Source of the DNA: an uncultured Balneola sp. | GTDB taxonomy: Bacteria; Bacteroidota; Rhodothermia; Balneolales; Balneolaceae | Assembly (NCBI GenBank): GCA_913058495.1 | Contig: CAJXQC010000032.1 | Span: 1-33,555 of the forward strand | Direction of reading: 5' to 3' | Length of the DNA: 33,555 nucleotides | Shown: one piece after another, positions 1-9,548 of the stretch | Position numbering within the stretch: position 1 is the stretch's first letter | Layout: the number at the start of each line of letters is the position of its first letter | Notes under the pieces: model-generated | Told to the model about the DNA's origin: nothing | The model's input: the letters and a program-made list of their open reading frames with translations, nothing else | Database searches by the model: none | Made by a program: the position numbers and the translations under genes

Positions 1-1112
1 GTCCTAAAATATTGAAAACCTCCAGAGTAACCTCCGCTCGTTCAGGAACTGAATAACTTAGCTTTGTGGAAGGGTTGAACGGATTTGGATAATTTTCTCC
101 CATATCAAATTCTTCAGGTAGAGCTTCTTTCTCATCGGCTATGCGCTTAAACGGAGAAGCATCGTCTCCGGTAACCGAAACCACATTCGACATTCCCGAA
201 ATGAATACGCCCTGCTTTGCCAGAACGTGGTATTCGAACGTTTCTGAATCTCCATTGATTGCTACATTCACATCGGTAAACTCGCTGGATGTAGTGGTTC
301 CGATGTGCTGGGTATGCGGCTGCCCCTGAGGTGGATTTGAGCGGTAGCGATACACCTTGTAATGATCGATGTTGCCGGAATGATCGTCCCAGTCTAATCG
401 CGGACCACCAAAAGAAGCTCCTTCATTGGTTACTTCCAACCCGGTGGGTGCTGATACGCCTAAATATACTTCCGAACCACCCAATGATTTACCGGCTGAA
501 TTAAATGTTTGGATTACATAAAAACCCGATTCAGCTGTAGAGGATGGGGTAAACGTAAAAGAAGTATCGGTATATGAAATTTGACCCGATAGCGATTGTA
601 ATCCAGTTCCATCATCTACGTACAGTTTGTGATAGGCAGTATTATCATTACGGTAGGAACTCGAACTACCGTAACTCTGGTTATCCCAACTAAAGTCAAT
701 ACTGCTGCTTTGTACAGTTCCCGACAAGTTCTTAGTTGCTACGGTGCGCATTCTTTCCGTACCAGGGTCATCGGTAAAGTCTTTTATTTTGTTGATGGAG
801 TTTTGTTCTGGTGAAGATAATCCACTTTTATAATCTGCATGGAAGTTACTGAAGAACTGCTCGCTTTCTCCAAGGTTTTCCATAATGGTAAATACCCGCA
901 ATGGGTCACCTCCAACATCATCATTGTCCGCTCCACTATATTTGGCAGCATGAAATGTTCCCAGATTTGGCCCGTCATGCACATTCCACATATAGCTGGC
1001 AATGCGTGGTACATTGGGATAACTAGTTTTATAATCATTATCTGAATACGGAACGGGTTTAAAAGGTCCCTCTTCCATGTTATCGGTACCTTCTTCTAAA
1101 AAGTCATCGTAT
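1..1112 (-). pseudogene. C-terminal part of secreted metalloprotease (frameshifted, cut by window start)
   Basis: Reading the minus strand from about 1112 to 1 gives an uninterrupted frame with no stop that continues the protein encoded at 1096-2013 after a one-base shift. It starts in the DDFLEEGTDNMEEGPF region, runs through a beta-rich stretch that includes a fibronectin-III-like part (RLDWDDHSGNIDHYKVYRY), and ends in FDMGENYPNPFNPSTKL. That last motif is the start of a type A C-terminal sorting domain, known to direct export by the type IX secretion system in Bacteroidota and relatives. The window begins inside this domain, so roughly 50 residues are missing. No start codon of its own is expected. 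I treat it as the second half of one broken gene; a sequencing or assembly deletion could produce the same picture. Confidence 0.75.
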
Positions 1113-2013
1113 CATTTCGGGTGGCAAAGGAGTAGAATTGTGCCCATCCTTCAATCAATTCCAGCTGGTTATCGGGTAAATTATCAAATCGGTCCGAGTT
1201 TGCTCCCCACATCTGATAATTCACGTAATGTCCATATTCATGAGCTATAGTCGCAAAACCTAAATCAATTTTTTTAAACAATAAGCTTACCGGAGTCCCT
1301 TGAGACTTAAACTGTCCATTATCTTCCTGTGCTCCTTCCAAACCAAATCGCACCCGAATCCGAGGCATCGAATAGCTTGGACTGCTTGGATAGCGTTCCA
1401 TTAAGTATTCTCTGGAGAGCATCATTCCACGAAATACCAATCCCTGTTTTTCTCCCAATGTACCAAACACTCCTGTTTCGATAATGGTGGGGTTAGTTCC
1501 GTTAATCGCTCTTGGAATGGCCGACTCGATTTCGAAAAACTTGATGGAATCCATAGGTGTTGCAGAATACCCGCCTCCGATTTTGGGAACTGCCTTATCA
1601 CGACATTCAATTTCTGAATTGGGATCACAACCAGTACCGCCATCACCTTCGCTATCCAAAAGAATAGCTGCAGGATTGCGGGTGCTTGGCCATACTAAAA
1701 TCTGATTATAACCGCTCAGGTCTCCTACGTAACTGAAATCAAAAGCAAAGGAGCCGTCTTCTTCTACCAAATCATATGTTTTACCTTCAATATCCTCGTT
1801 AGGAAATAATAAAACCGGGTCAAGTGTATCAGTGGTGTCCGAAAAGAATAAATATATCCGTAAACCATACACCCCGTAGTTTTGAAAGCCTTGTGTAAAT
1901 GTAAATTTACCACTTACCTCCACATCATGTTGAGCATGTATGGAAGAGCTCGCTGTGCTTAGAAGCAACAACCCGCAAGTAATTAGAATTAATTGCTGTA
2001 AGAAATTCTTCAT
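1096..2013 (-). CDS. N-terminal part of secreted HEXXH zinc metalloprotease, ends at a frameshift
   Basis: 305 residues, beginning with a signal peptide (about residues 1-27, cut near SIHAQ). HEYGH at 258-262 is a zinc-protease HEXXH motif, and E288 in the following EGWAQF stretch is a good candidate third ligand, as in gluzincin-type enzymes. The frame then stops abruptly seven residues after SFATRND, although a long open frame continues in a neighbouring frame to the window start. Inserting one base near 1110-1112 (for example GATAC read as GATTAC, giving RNDYDDFLEEG) restores a single protein with a C-terminal sorting domain. It is inferred to be an exported, cell-surface or secreted protease. 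The specific family is not recognised. It lies 67 bp downstream of the lipoprotein gene on the same strand. Confidence 0.75.
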   Translation of the reverse strand: MKNFLQQLILITCGLLLLSTASSSIHAQHDVEVSGKFTFTQGFQNYGVYGLRIYLFFSDTTDTLDPVLLFPNEDIEGKTYDLVEEDGSFAFDFSYVGDLSGYNQILVWPSTRNPAAILLDSEGDGGTGCDPNSEIECRDKAVPKIGGGYSATPMDSIKFFEIESAIPRAINGTNPTIIETGVFGTLGEKQGLVFRGMMLSREYLMERYPSSPSYSMPRIRVRFGLEGAQEDNGQFKSQGTPVSLLFKKIDLGFATIAHEYGHYVNYQMWGANSDRFDNLPDNQLELIEGWAQFYSFATRNDTMTF

Positions 2014-2080
2014 GTTTTAGTATCTAATTAGTTAGTCATTATTCTGTGTGTTGGAGATGTTCTCTCAAGCTTGTAATTCC

Positions 2081-3172
2081 TCAATTTTCTCTCATGTCCA
2101 TGGTGTAGATGGAGTAAGTGCCTATTCCAAAATCTCGTCTTGATACATTAGCACTACTGTATATCAAATAGTCCCCATCCGGATTCCAATCAGGGAAAAT
2201 GTCGACAGTAAAAAAATGAGTGTTGGTTCGTGTATCCAATGGAGTCCGACTAAAGTCGTTCAAGTCCACAATGTACATGGAGTCCAAATCTATTGATCTG
2301 ACTTCGATATCAACAATGTTACGTGGATAATTACTAACTACCAGCTTTTCACCTCCGGGATGATAGCGCGCCCATAGAAATTGTTGCAGGTTAAATTCTA
2401 CCGGGAGTGTTTGGGTAGCTCCTGTTTCCAGATGTAGCGTGGCAAGTTCGGGCGGGGGGCCGCCATAGGCAGAACCCTGCACAAAAGCATGATGGATGGG
2501 ATACAATAAAGTCGATCCGTCGGGTGAAAGGTCAAAGCCGTTGATGGTCTCCCTGGAACCATTGGGATTCGAATGTCCAAGCAGCAACTCATCGGGCGGG
2601 CCTGACTCGCTCAGGCGGTAATAACCGGCTTCTAAACCAGCATCTTCATTGCCGTAGCTGTAATAAACTTTCAGCAGAGAACCGTCCGAAAGTTCTCGAA
2701 TCCGAATGGAAGAAATATTATAAGTGCTGTCGCGGATAGTAGTAAATGTCTTGGAAACCAGATCGTAAGTTGCTAACCAACCAATAGATTCTCCATATTC
2801 TTCTGCTTGTACCGTATAAAGTTTATTCTCAGTAAGGCTTTTGGTTACATACATGGCATTACTACCTATATACTGCTCTCCCATATTAACCGGTGTCCCA
2901 CCTTCCTGTTCATCAAGCATCAATTTACGTAGCCTAATCACCGTATATACCTCGCCCGGGCTCCACTCAGACATGTGATAATCACCTTGTCCGTACACCG
3001 GCATCCCTTCGTTAAATACATCATCACAACAGATGCGCAATAAATTAATATTGTTGTTAACAGGAGCTGGAAAAAACTCTTCGGGCTCCTCCGGTTCTGT
3101 TCCCGGTCCGGAGGTGTCACATGCTGCTAAAAACAGCATCGCCGAGGCAAAAAATAAAAAAACCTTTTTCAT
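2081..3172 (-). CDS. Lipoprotein with TolB/WD40-like beta-propeller repeats
   Basis: 363 residues. The N-terminus is a lipoprotein signal with lipobox LAAC and acylated Cys18, followed by an acidic low-complexity linker (EPEEPEEFF). The remainder is beta-rich and carries repeats of the PD40/TolB type: FDLSPDGSTLLYP, ARYHPGGEKLVVS and FPDWNPDGDYLIYSS, each a blade of a propeller. Such proteins sit in the outer membrane or periplasm and usually bind proteins or ligands; no catalytic residues are visible. The metalloprotease gene follows 67 bp downstream, so the two may be co-transcribed, and this could be a surface partner of the protease. Specific function unknown. Confidence 0.7.
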   Translation of the reverse strand: MKKVFLFFASAMLFLAACDTSGPGTEPEEPEEFFPAPVNNNINLLRICCDDVFNEGMPVYGQGDYHMSEWSPGEVYTVIRLRKLMLDEQEGGTPVNMGEQYIGSNAMYVTKSLTENKLYTVQAEEYGESIGWLATYDLVSKTFTTIRDSTYNISSIRIRELSDGSLLKVYYSYGNEDAGLEAGYYRLSESGPPDELLLGHSNPNGSRETINGFDLSPDGSTLLYPIHHAFVQGSAYGGPPPELATLHLETGATQTLPVEFNLQQFLWARYHPGGEKLVVSNYPRNIVDIEVRSIDLDSMYIVDLNDFSRTPLDTRTNTHFFTVDIFPDWNPDGDYLIYSSANVSRRDFGIGTYSIYTMDMREN

Positions 3173-3474
3173 GACCGTAAAATACTAATTCTATTAGTCT
3201 TTTGGAATAATTTATTTTGAATATAGAAAACGCTCCAATTGGAAAGCTTTTTGGTATGTTGAATAAACTCCTTTTGGCAAATAAATAGTGTGGGATAATG
3301 CGAGGATTTTTTTTAGTAGAAAGTATTTAAGCTACTCACCACTTCTATTAAATACTGATGACAGATAGCTGAGGCAATTTGGTTTTGTTCAGAAAACAGT
3401 ATTAAAATTCCTCCACAAAAAAAGCCACTTCGAATTAACAAAGTGGCTTTAAAATTCTAAAAAGAATTAGCTTT
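3173..3474. other. Spacer between lipoprotein and trxA
   Basis: About 300 bp without a supportable gene on either strand. Apart from the thioredoxin terminator at its right end (3417-3450) it is AT-rich and I see no repeat, tRNA or clear promoter in it. Confidence 0.5.
3417..3450 (-). terminator. Rho-independent terminator of trxA
   Basis: On the minus strand AAAGCCACTT, a 10-nt loop and AAGTGGCTTT form a perfect 10-bp stem (3421-3430 with 3441-3450). It runs straight into a run of seven T residues (A-run at 3417-3423 on the plus strand). It lies 25 bp past the trxA stop codon. Confidence 0.85.
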
Positions 3475-3801
3475 TTAAGCGATCTGCGCATCTAATTGCT
3501 TTGTAAGGTGTGGCTTTGGAACCGCACCAACAATCTGATCCACTACTTCACCATTTTTAAAGATCAATAATGCAGGAATACTTCTGATTCCGTATTTAAC
3601 GGATATATCAGGATTATTATCCACATTCACTTTTCCGATCTTTGCTTTTCCTTCGTACTCGCCTGCCATCTCTTCTACAACCGGACCAATCATGCGGCAA
3701 GGACCACACCATTCAGCCCAAAAGTCTACAAGCACCGGTTTATCCGAGTTAAGTACCTCAGCTTCAAAGTTGCCGTCTGTAAATTCTAATGCTTTTGCCA
3801 T
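3475..3801 (-). CDS. trxA: Thioredoxin
   Basis: 108 residues, the usual size of thioredoxin 1. The redox site is [10 protein letters not shown] (Cys-Gly-Pro-Cys), and the cis-proline loop is present as RSIPALLIF. It is a cytosolic disulfide reductase that accepts electrons from thioredoxin reductase and passes them to ribonucleotide reductase, methionine sulfoxide reductases and others; an MsrB is encoded about 9 kb away. It lies 105 bp downstream of dnaE on the same strand but has its own strong terminator. No signal peptide is present, which argues against a periplasmic TlpA or DsbE relative. Confidence 0.96.
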   Translation of the reverse strand: MAKALEFTDGNFEAEVLNSDKPVLVDFWAEWCGPCRMIGPVVEEMAGEYEGKAKIGKVNVDNNPDISVKYGIRSIPALLIFKNGEVVDQIVGAVPKPHLTKQLDAQIA

Positions 3802-3906
3802 TGTTCAAAAATTAAATTAAATGTCTTTTTTGTTACTGCGCTAAATATGCAAATAAATCTGCTAACTAGTCACATTGTTTGTAATTATCATCTTGATTGC
3901 ACCCCT

Positions 3907-6900
3907 TTATGAAGCACCCATCACCAATTCCACACTTTCTTCTCCGAGTACATCCCTCAAACCCTTCATTAACTCCGGATTAGGATCCACTACAAAGTTT
4001 CTCATATTCATTCTGATCGGGCCATTTGCTTCAGGACTGTGTACCATCATCTTTACCATAGTACTTCCTCGGTTCGTAGTGAATAAGGTCTCCATCTTGT
4101 TCAAGATCTCTTCATCTAATAAAGCAGTATCAAGCTTTAATCTAAGATTCAGATTATCCTGATTTTTTTCACGGAGATTTTCAACTCTTTCGATATTGTT
4201 TACGATTACGCTATCGCCACGTTCTCGCTTCACAAACTTTCCGGAGATAAAAACTACATTATCTACTTCCAGTAGCGCCGAAAACTGATCGAATTGTTTA
4301 CTGAACACAGCCAATTCCATTGAAGAGTGTAAATCCTCTACCTGAAGAAATGCGATCGGTCTTCCCTTCTTATCTGTTGCCTGACGTTTGCTTGTTATAA
4401 TTGCTATAAACCGGATCGTAGATTCGTGACGAAGTTTATTCATGCTTTCATCACTCAGATTTTGGCTGCCAAAGAGCTTTATATCTTCTTCATACTTCGT
4501 TAACGGATGTCCACTCAAATAGAACCCGATTAATTCACGCTCATTATTAAGTCGTTCAATACTGCTCCATTTTGGAACGGGCTTCAGTTTTGGCTCCTGA
4601 GACATCGCTCCACCGGCATCACCACCAAACATATTAACCTGACTTAATCGCTCTTCTTCCTGCTTGCGGGCGCCGTACTGGAGAATATCTTCCACTCCCA
4701 TCATCAACTCGGCACGATTGTCATTTAACTCATCAAATGCTCCTGCTGCGATCAAACTTTCCAGTGTTCTTCTGTTGCACACTCTGGAATCAATCCGGGC
4801 TGCAAAATCAAAAATGCTTTTAAACAATCCTTTTGATTCCCGCTCTTCAACGATCTGTTTAATGGCGGATGAACCCACTCCTTTTATTGCCGACATTCCA
4901 TATTGAACACGACCGTCTTTGGCTACGAATTTTCCTCGCGCCGTATTGATATTCGGCGGATCAACTTCAATTCCCAAGCGGTGACATTCTTCAATAAATG
5001 AAGCCACTTTTTTGATGTCACTCATATTGTGACTCATTACCGCAGCCATATATTCAGCCGGATAATTGGCTTTGAAATACATGGTGTGATATGCCACTAC
5101 CGAATATGCCGCAGAGTGAGATTTATTGAATCCGTAACTCGCAAACATCTGCATCTTCTCAAAAACAGAGATCGCCGTTTTCTCATCCACGCCCTGAGCC
5201 TGAGCACCTTCAATGAATTTCGGCTTCTCAGCCTCCATCACTTCGTGCTTTTTCTTACCCATCGCTCTTCGGAGCAGATCCGCACCGCCAAGAGTATATC
5301 CACCCATTTTCTGAGCAACATTCATGATCTGCTCCTGATAGATCATAATTCCGAACGTCGGTTCCAGAATATCTTTGATTAATTCATGATCATACTCTGC
5401 TTTTTCAACTCCGTGTTTACGCTTGATGTAATCCGGAATAAACTGCATCGGTCCCGGCCGATACAAAGCGTTCATTGCAATCAAATCATTAATGGTAGTC
5501 GGTTTAAGATCTTTGAGATACTTCCGCATCCCTTCACTCTCAAACTGGAATGTTCCTAAGGTTCCACCCTTTTGGTAAAGCTTATAAGTCTTTTCATCAT
5601 CCAGAGGAATATCATCCAGATCATATTCCTTACCATGATTTTCCTTTACATATGCAATTGCTGTTTTCAGGATCGAAAGAGTTTTCAATCCCAGAAAATC
5701 CATTTTAAGCATTCCAGCGTTTTCAATTACGCTACCGTCAAATTGTGTTACGTACAGATCAGCATCTTTTGCAGTACTAACCGGAATATATTCTGTGAGT
5801 TTATCCGGAGCGATGATCACCCCTGCCGCATGAATTCCTGTATTCCGAACTGAGCCTTCCAGCACATGGGCCATTTTTAACGTCTCTGCTTCCAGGCCTT
5901 CTCCGGCTTTCATATCACGAAGTTCTTTCACTTCTCCAAAAGCGTCATCCAACGAAGTACCCGGACGTTCCGGAACCAGTTTTGCCAAACGATCAGCATC
6001 GGATAAAGGCAGATCCAGCACTCTGGCTACATCACGAACGGAAGAGCGAGCTGCCATAGAACCGAAAGTAATAATATGAGCAACCTGATCTTTTCCATAT
6101 TTATTTACTACATACTCGATCACTTTTTGTCGACCATCATCATCGAAGTCAATATCAATATCCGGCATGGAAATACGCTCAGGATTCAGGAATCTCTCAA
6201 AAAGCAGATCGTATTTCAGCGGGTCAATATTTGTAATTCCTGTGCAGTAAGCCACTACCGAACCGGCTGCTGAACCACGTCCCGGTCCTACGTAAACGCC
6301 CATATCACGAGCGGCAGCAATAAAATCCTGAACAATGAGGAAATATCCTGCAAAACCCATATCTGAAATGATGCCTAATTCCAGATCAATTCTGTCTTTC
6401 ACCTCATCAGTAAATTCCGGATATCTAGGTTTGGCGCCTTCTAATGTCAGGTGTCTGAGATAATCGTTCTCGGTTTCAAATCCTTCCGGAAGCTCAAAAT
6501 TAGGAAGGATCACATCTCTTGAAAGCTTGATCGGCTCAACTTTATCTACTATTTCTTTGGTAGATAATATCGCTTCCGGCATATCCGGAAACAGCGCTTT
6601 CATCTCTTCGGTGGTCTTAAAATAGAATTCGTTATTCGGGAATCCCCATCGGAAATCTTTACCTCTTCCGATCGGAGTACTTTTCAGCTTTCCGTCGTCA
6701 ATACAGATCAAGGCATCATGAGCTTCTGAATCTTCCTGCTCCAAATAGAACACGTTATTGGAAGCAACCAGCTTAACATCATATTTCTGAGAAAACTCTT
6801 TAAATACTTCGTTTACTTTCTGCTCTTCATCCAGACCGTGATTGATCACCTCCAGATAAAAATCATCCCCAAAAACTTCTTTCCACCATTGCAGTGCTTC

Positions 6901-8112
6901 TTCTGCATATTCCTCACCTTTATTCAGGATCAGATCAGCAAGTTCTCCGCGAATACCACCACTCAAGCAGATAAGATCTTCGGAATATTCTTTGATTACT
7001 TCTTTATCTACACGGGCAAATTTGTAATAATAACCTTCTGTAAAACCGATGGAACTTAGCTTCGCCAGATTTTTGTACCCATTCTGGTTCTTAGCTAAAA
7101 GTGGGATCTGATATTTTTTATCCCTGTTATCTCTTGTAAATTTCTTTTGGTGACGATCTTCCACCATATAAAACTCACAACCAACGATCGGTTTTATACC
7201 GGCATCATTTGCAGCTGCTACAAAAGAAAATGCTCCGTACATATTTCCCAGATCGGTAAGACCAACGGCCGGCATCCCTTCTTTTTTAGCTTTTGCCACA
7301 AGTTCTTTAATTCCGGCAGTAGCCTGAAGCACTGAAAATTTGGAGTGGCAATGTAAATGTGTGAATGGTATATCTTCGTCGATCTCCACTTTAAGATCGA
7401 TCTCATTACCATCATCGCTTGAGGTTTCTGTTACCTCATCTTTTTTTTTGATGCGCGAAGGAGATCTTAGGTCAATGTAATGCTCCCGCTTCATATAGCT
7501 GGCAGAAGGCTCATATAACTTCGCATCGATCGGGAAATTGACTTTGGTTACTCCCAATCGAACCATTTCCAGAAAAATTCTTGCTGTCGCTTCTACATCT
7601 GCTGCTGCATCGTGAGCATCTTCAAAACCTTTATCAAACAGTTTCCAATGCAGTTCGGTAAGTGTCGGCCATTTGTATCCACGAGCTCCTTCAATTTTAC
7701 AAAAATCAGTACCATCATCTTTGGTATCGATCTTTGCTTTATCCATGATGGCAGATGGGATTTTCTTACGGATATATTCCGCTCCCATGATCTTTTCATC
7801 AAAACTTACATTATGTCCGATCAGGAAATGAGCTTTATCTATAGCTTTTCGAAATTCATGAAGAACAAATTCCAGATCTTCACCTTCTTCCTGCGCGCGT
7901 TTTGTGGAAATGCCGTGTATCTTTTCGGAATTGAATGGAATCGTAAACCCTTCCGGATAAACAATATGATTTCCACTCGACAGCAACTTTCCTGTATGAT
8001 CATGATGTTGCCATGCTAATTGAACCAGTCTCGGCCAGTTTTCTAAATCGGTTATCGGAGCTGAAAAATTTTGGGGAAGTCCGGTGGTCTCGGTATCAAA
8101 GATTAAATACAT
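3907..8112 (-). CDS. dnaE: DNA polymerase III alpha subunit with N-terminal DnaQ-like proofreading exonuclease
   Basis: 1401 residues, about 240 longer than E. coli DnaE because of an N-terminal extension. Residues 1-185 form a DEDDh exonuclease: D6 and E8 in FDTETTGL, D105 in IGHNVSFD, H167 and D172 in HDAAAD. A charged linker leads to a PHP domain from about 250 (THLHCHS). The polymerase core follows, with GPGRGSAAGS at 609-618, the catalytic PDIDIDF at 650-656 and the third aspartate D805 in KMDFLGL. Helix-hairpin-helix and OB-fold parts lie toward the C-terminus. The PHP site looks inactive: L288 replaces the His of TDH, G386 the usual Cys, and N453/F455 the D-x-H pair. Proofreading is therefore probably supplied in cis by the exonuclease domain. 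The sequence is unbroken and highly conserved, so the main replicative polymerase is the natural call. Confidence 0.95.
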   Translation of the reverse strand: MYLIFDTETTGLPQNFSAPITDLENWPRLVQLAWQHHDHTGKLLSSGNHIVYPEGFTIPFNSEKIHGISTKRAQEEGEDLEFVLHEFRKAIDKAHFLIGHNVSFDEKIMGAEYIRKKIPSAIMDKAKIDTKDDGTDFCKIEGARGYKWPTLTELHWKLFDKGFEDAHDAAADVEATARIFLEMVRLGVTKVNFPIDAKLYEPSASYMKREHYIDLRSPSRIKKKDEVTETSSDDGNEIDLKVEIDEDIPFTHLHCHSKFSVLQATAGIKELVAKAKKEGMPAVGLTDLGNMYGAFSFVAAANDAGIKPIVGCEFYMVEDRHQKKFTRDNRDKKYQIPLLAKNQNGYKNLAKLSSIGFTEGYYYKFARVDKEVIKEYSEDLICLSGGIRGELADLILNKGEEYAEEALQWWKEVFGDDFYLEVINHGLDEEQKVNEVFKEFSQKYDVKLVASNNVFYLEQEDSEAHDALICIDDGKLKSTPIGRGKDFRWGFPNNEFYFKTTEEMKALFPDMPEAILSTKEIVDKVEPIKLSRDVILPNFELPEGFETENDYLRHLTLEGAKPRYPEFTDEVKDRIDLELGIISDMGFAGYFLIVQDFIAAARDMGVYVGPGRGSAAGSVVAYCTGITNIDPLKYDLLFERFLNPERISMPDIDIDFDDDGRQKVIEYVVNKYGKDQVAHIITFGSMAARSSVRDVARVLDLPLSDADRLAKLVPERPGTSLDDAFGEVKELRDMKAGEGLEAETLKMAHVLEGSVRNTGIHAAGVIIAPDKLTEYIPVSTAKDADLYVTQFDGSVIENAGMLKMDFLGLKTLSILKTAIAYVKENHGKEYDLDDIPLDDEKTYKLYQKGGTLGTFQFESEGMRKYLKDLKPTTINDLIAMNALYRPGPMQFIPDYIKRKHGVEKAEYDHELIKDILEPTFGIMIYQEQIMNVAQKMGGYTLGGADLLRRAMGKKKHEVMEAEKPKFIEGAQAQGVDEKTAISVFEKMQMFASYGFNKSHSAAYSVVAYHTMYFKANYPAEYMAAVMSHNMSDIKKVASFIEECHRLGIEVDPPNINTARGKFVAKDGRVQYGMSAIKGVGSSAIKQIVEERESKGLFKSIFDFAARIDSRVCNRRTLESLIAAGAFDELNDNRAELMMGVEDILQYGARKQEEERLSQVNMFGGDAGGAMSQEPKLKPVPKWSSIERLNNERELIGFYLSGHPLTKYEEDIKLFGSQNLSDESMNKLRHESTIRFIAIITSKRQATDKKGRPIAFLQVEDLHSSMELAVFSKQFDQFSALLEVDNVVFISGKFVKRERGDSVIVNNIERVENLREKNQDNLNLRLKLDTALLDEEILNKMETLFTTNRGSTMVKMMVHSPEANGPIRMNMRNFVVDPNPELMKGLRDVLGEESVELVMGAS

Positions 8113-8252
8113 ATCCGAGTATAATCATATCATCAAAAAATTAATAGTTGTGTTTCGCCTATATTCGAATTTTAATTGAAATATCTTATTTCATGAATTC
8201 AAACTGCTTTTTTTAGCAGAAGTAATTAGATTGAGCCAAACAAATTTCAGAT

Positions 8253-9185
8253 ATGACCCTAACTCAACTTTCGTATATAGTAGCTGTAGACAAGTACAGG
8301 CATTTTGCTACCGCAGCTCAGAAGATTTATATCACTCAACCAACTTTAAGCATGCAGATACAAAAGCTTGAAGATGAACTGGGTGTTTTAATTTTTGACC
8401 GTTCTAAATCTCCGGTAGTTCCAACCGCTATCGGTGAACAAATTATTGATCAGGCCAAAGTTATACTAAGCGGTTCCAAACATATTGAAGATATGGTTTC
8501 CGTGAAAGATGGTGAGCTTAAAGGATCTTTCAGAATCGGGATTATCCCTACTATTGCTCCCTATTTGGTTCCACTTTTCCTGAAGCCATTTTCAGAACGA
8601 CACCCGAATGTAAAGCTCGTTTTTGAAGAAGCTTTAACCAGTGAAGTTCTTGAAGGTTTGCATGAAGATCACTTTGATGTTGGCATTATCGCAACTTCCA
8701 CCAATCAGCATATCTATGAGCATGAACTTTTCTCAGAACCATTTCTGGGCTATTTATCACCCGGACATGACTTTTCTTCTAAAGACAAACTCTGCATAGA
8801 CGATCTCTACTCGCAAGACTTGTGGTTACTGAATGAAGGACACTGCTTCCGTGATCAAACTATAAAATTGTGTAAGCAGAACAACGACAAACTTCAGCAT
8901 TCCAACATCTCTTTTGAAAGTGGAAATCTGGAAACTCTGAAACGATTGGTTGAGCAGGATTATGGAATTACGCTGATGCCTTATCTTGCTATGCAGGATC
9001 ATGATACCCGCTGTGCCAATGGTGTTATCAAAGAATTTATGGATCCTGTTCCTACAAGAAAGATCAGATTGGTTTACAGTCGTGAATTCCTGAAGCAGAA
9101 TATTGTAAATGCTTTTGTGGAAACCATTAAAGACAGTATCCCTGAAGAGTTAAAAAATGTGAAGGATGAGATGATAGTGGATTAA
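8253..9185 (+). CDS. oxyR: OxyR-type LysR regulator, hydrogen peroxide sensor
   Basis: 310 residues. The N-terminal LysR helix-turn-helix is at 1-60 (AAQKIYITQPTLSMQIQKLE), followed by a substrate-binding-like regulatory domain. Two cysteines, C198 in EGHCFRDQ and C207 in IKLC, match the spacing and surroundings of the redox pair C199/C208 of E. coli OxyR, which form a disulfide on peroxide exposure. It is expected to activate peroxide-defence genes such as catalases and peroxiredoxins. No such target lies next to it: it is divergent from dnaE (140-bp spacer) and convergent with the ABM-like gene. Autoregulation is usual in the family, but I could not pick out a convincing OxyR box. Confidence 0.92.
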   Translation: MTLTQLSYIVAVDKYRHFATAAQKIYITQPTLSMQIQKLEDELGVLIFDRSKSPVVPTAIGEQIIDQAKVILSGSKHIEDMVSVKDGELKGSFRIGIIPTIAPYLVPLFLKPFSERHPNVKLVFEEALTSEVLEGLHEDHFDVGIIATSTNQHIYEHELFSEPFLGYLSPGHDFSSKDKLCIDDLYSQDLWLLNEGHCFRDQTIKLCKQNNDKLQHSNISFESGNLETLKRLVEQDYGITLMPYLAMQDHDTRCANGVIKEFMDPVPTRKIRLVYSREFLKQNIVNAFVETIKDSIPEELKNVKDEMIVD

Positions 9186-9222
9186 GGCTGACCGCAGGAA
9201 TTAATGAGGTTTTGAAGATTGA

Positions 9223-9537
9223 TTAATCTAATCTCTCATTTGCAAAAACCTCAAAATGTGTTACTTCTTCAGGAAAATCGATCAGATACTTTTTATCCTC
9301 AGGATAGTATTTTGCTTTTTTATGATCATCTCCTGCGAAGTTTTTGATCACTTCCATATTTTGCCAAAAAGTAATTAACTCGAAGTAAGCAAAATCTTCA
9401 TCTCTCCTCCTCAAAAACAAAAGCTTTACAAATCCCTCAGTGCTTTTATAATCAGGAATTGCTCGATCTCTCATAAACTGTGTATACTCCTCAAAATGTT
9501 CCGGCTTTGTACGCCCTTTCCAAATTCGTGCAATCAT
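9223..9537 (-). CDS. ABM-like (antibiotic biosynthesis monooxygenase fold) protein
   Basis: 104 residues with the length and pattern of ferredoxin-like dimeric ABM-domain proteins: MIARIWKGRTKPEHFEEY at the start and the FAYFELITFWQNMEVIKNFAG block in the middle. Such small proteins act as monooxygenases, heme-degrading enzymes or stress-responsive domains of unknown activity; there is no catalytic signature to choose between these. It lies 11 bp downstream of the SRPBCC gene on the same strand, so it is very likely the third gene of the ArsR-controlled operon. Confidence 0.75.
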   Translation of the reverse strand: MIARIWKGRTKPEHFEEYTQFMRDRAIPDYKSTEGFVKLLFLRRRDEDFAYFELITFWQNMEVIKNFAGDDHKKAKYYPEDKKYLIDFPEEVTHFEVFANERLD

Positions 9538-9548
9538 AATGTTCTGTT

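Noticed and set aside
4664-8019. Several plus-strand reading frames of 60-135 codons opposite dnaE
   Set aside because: They are antisense shadows of a fully conserved gene, with no family resemblance or upstream signals.
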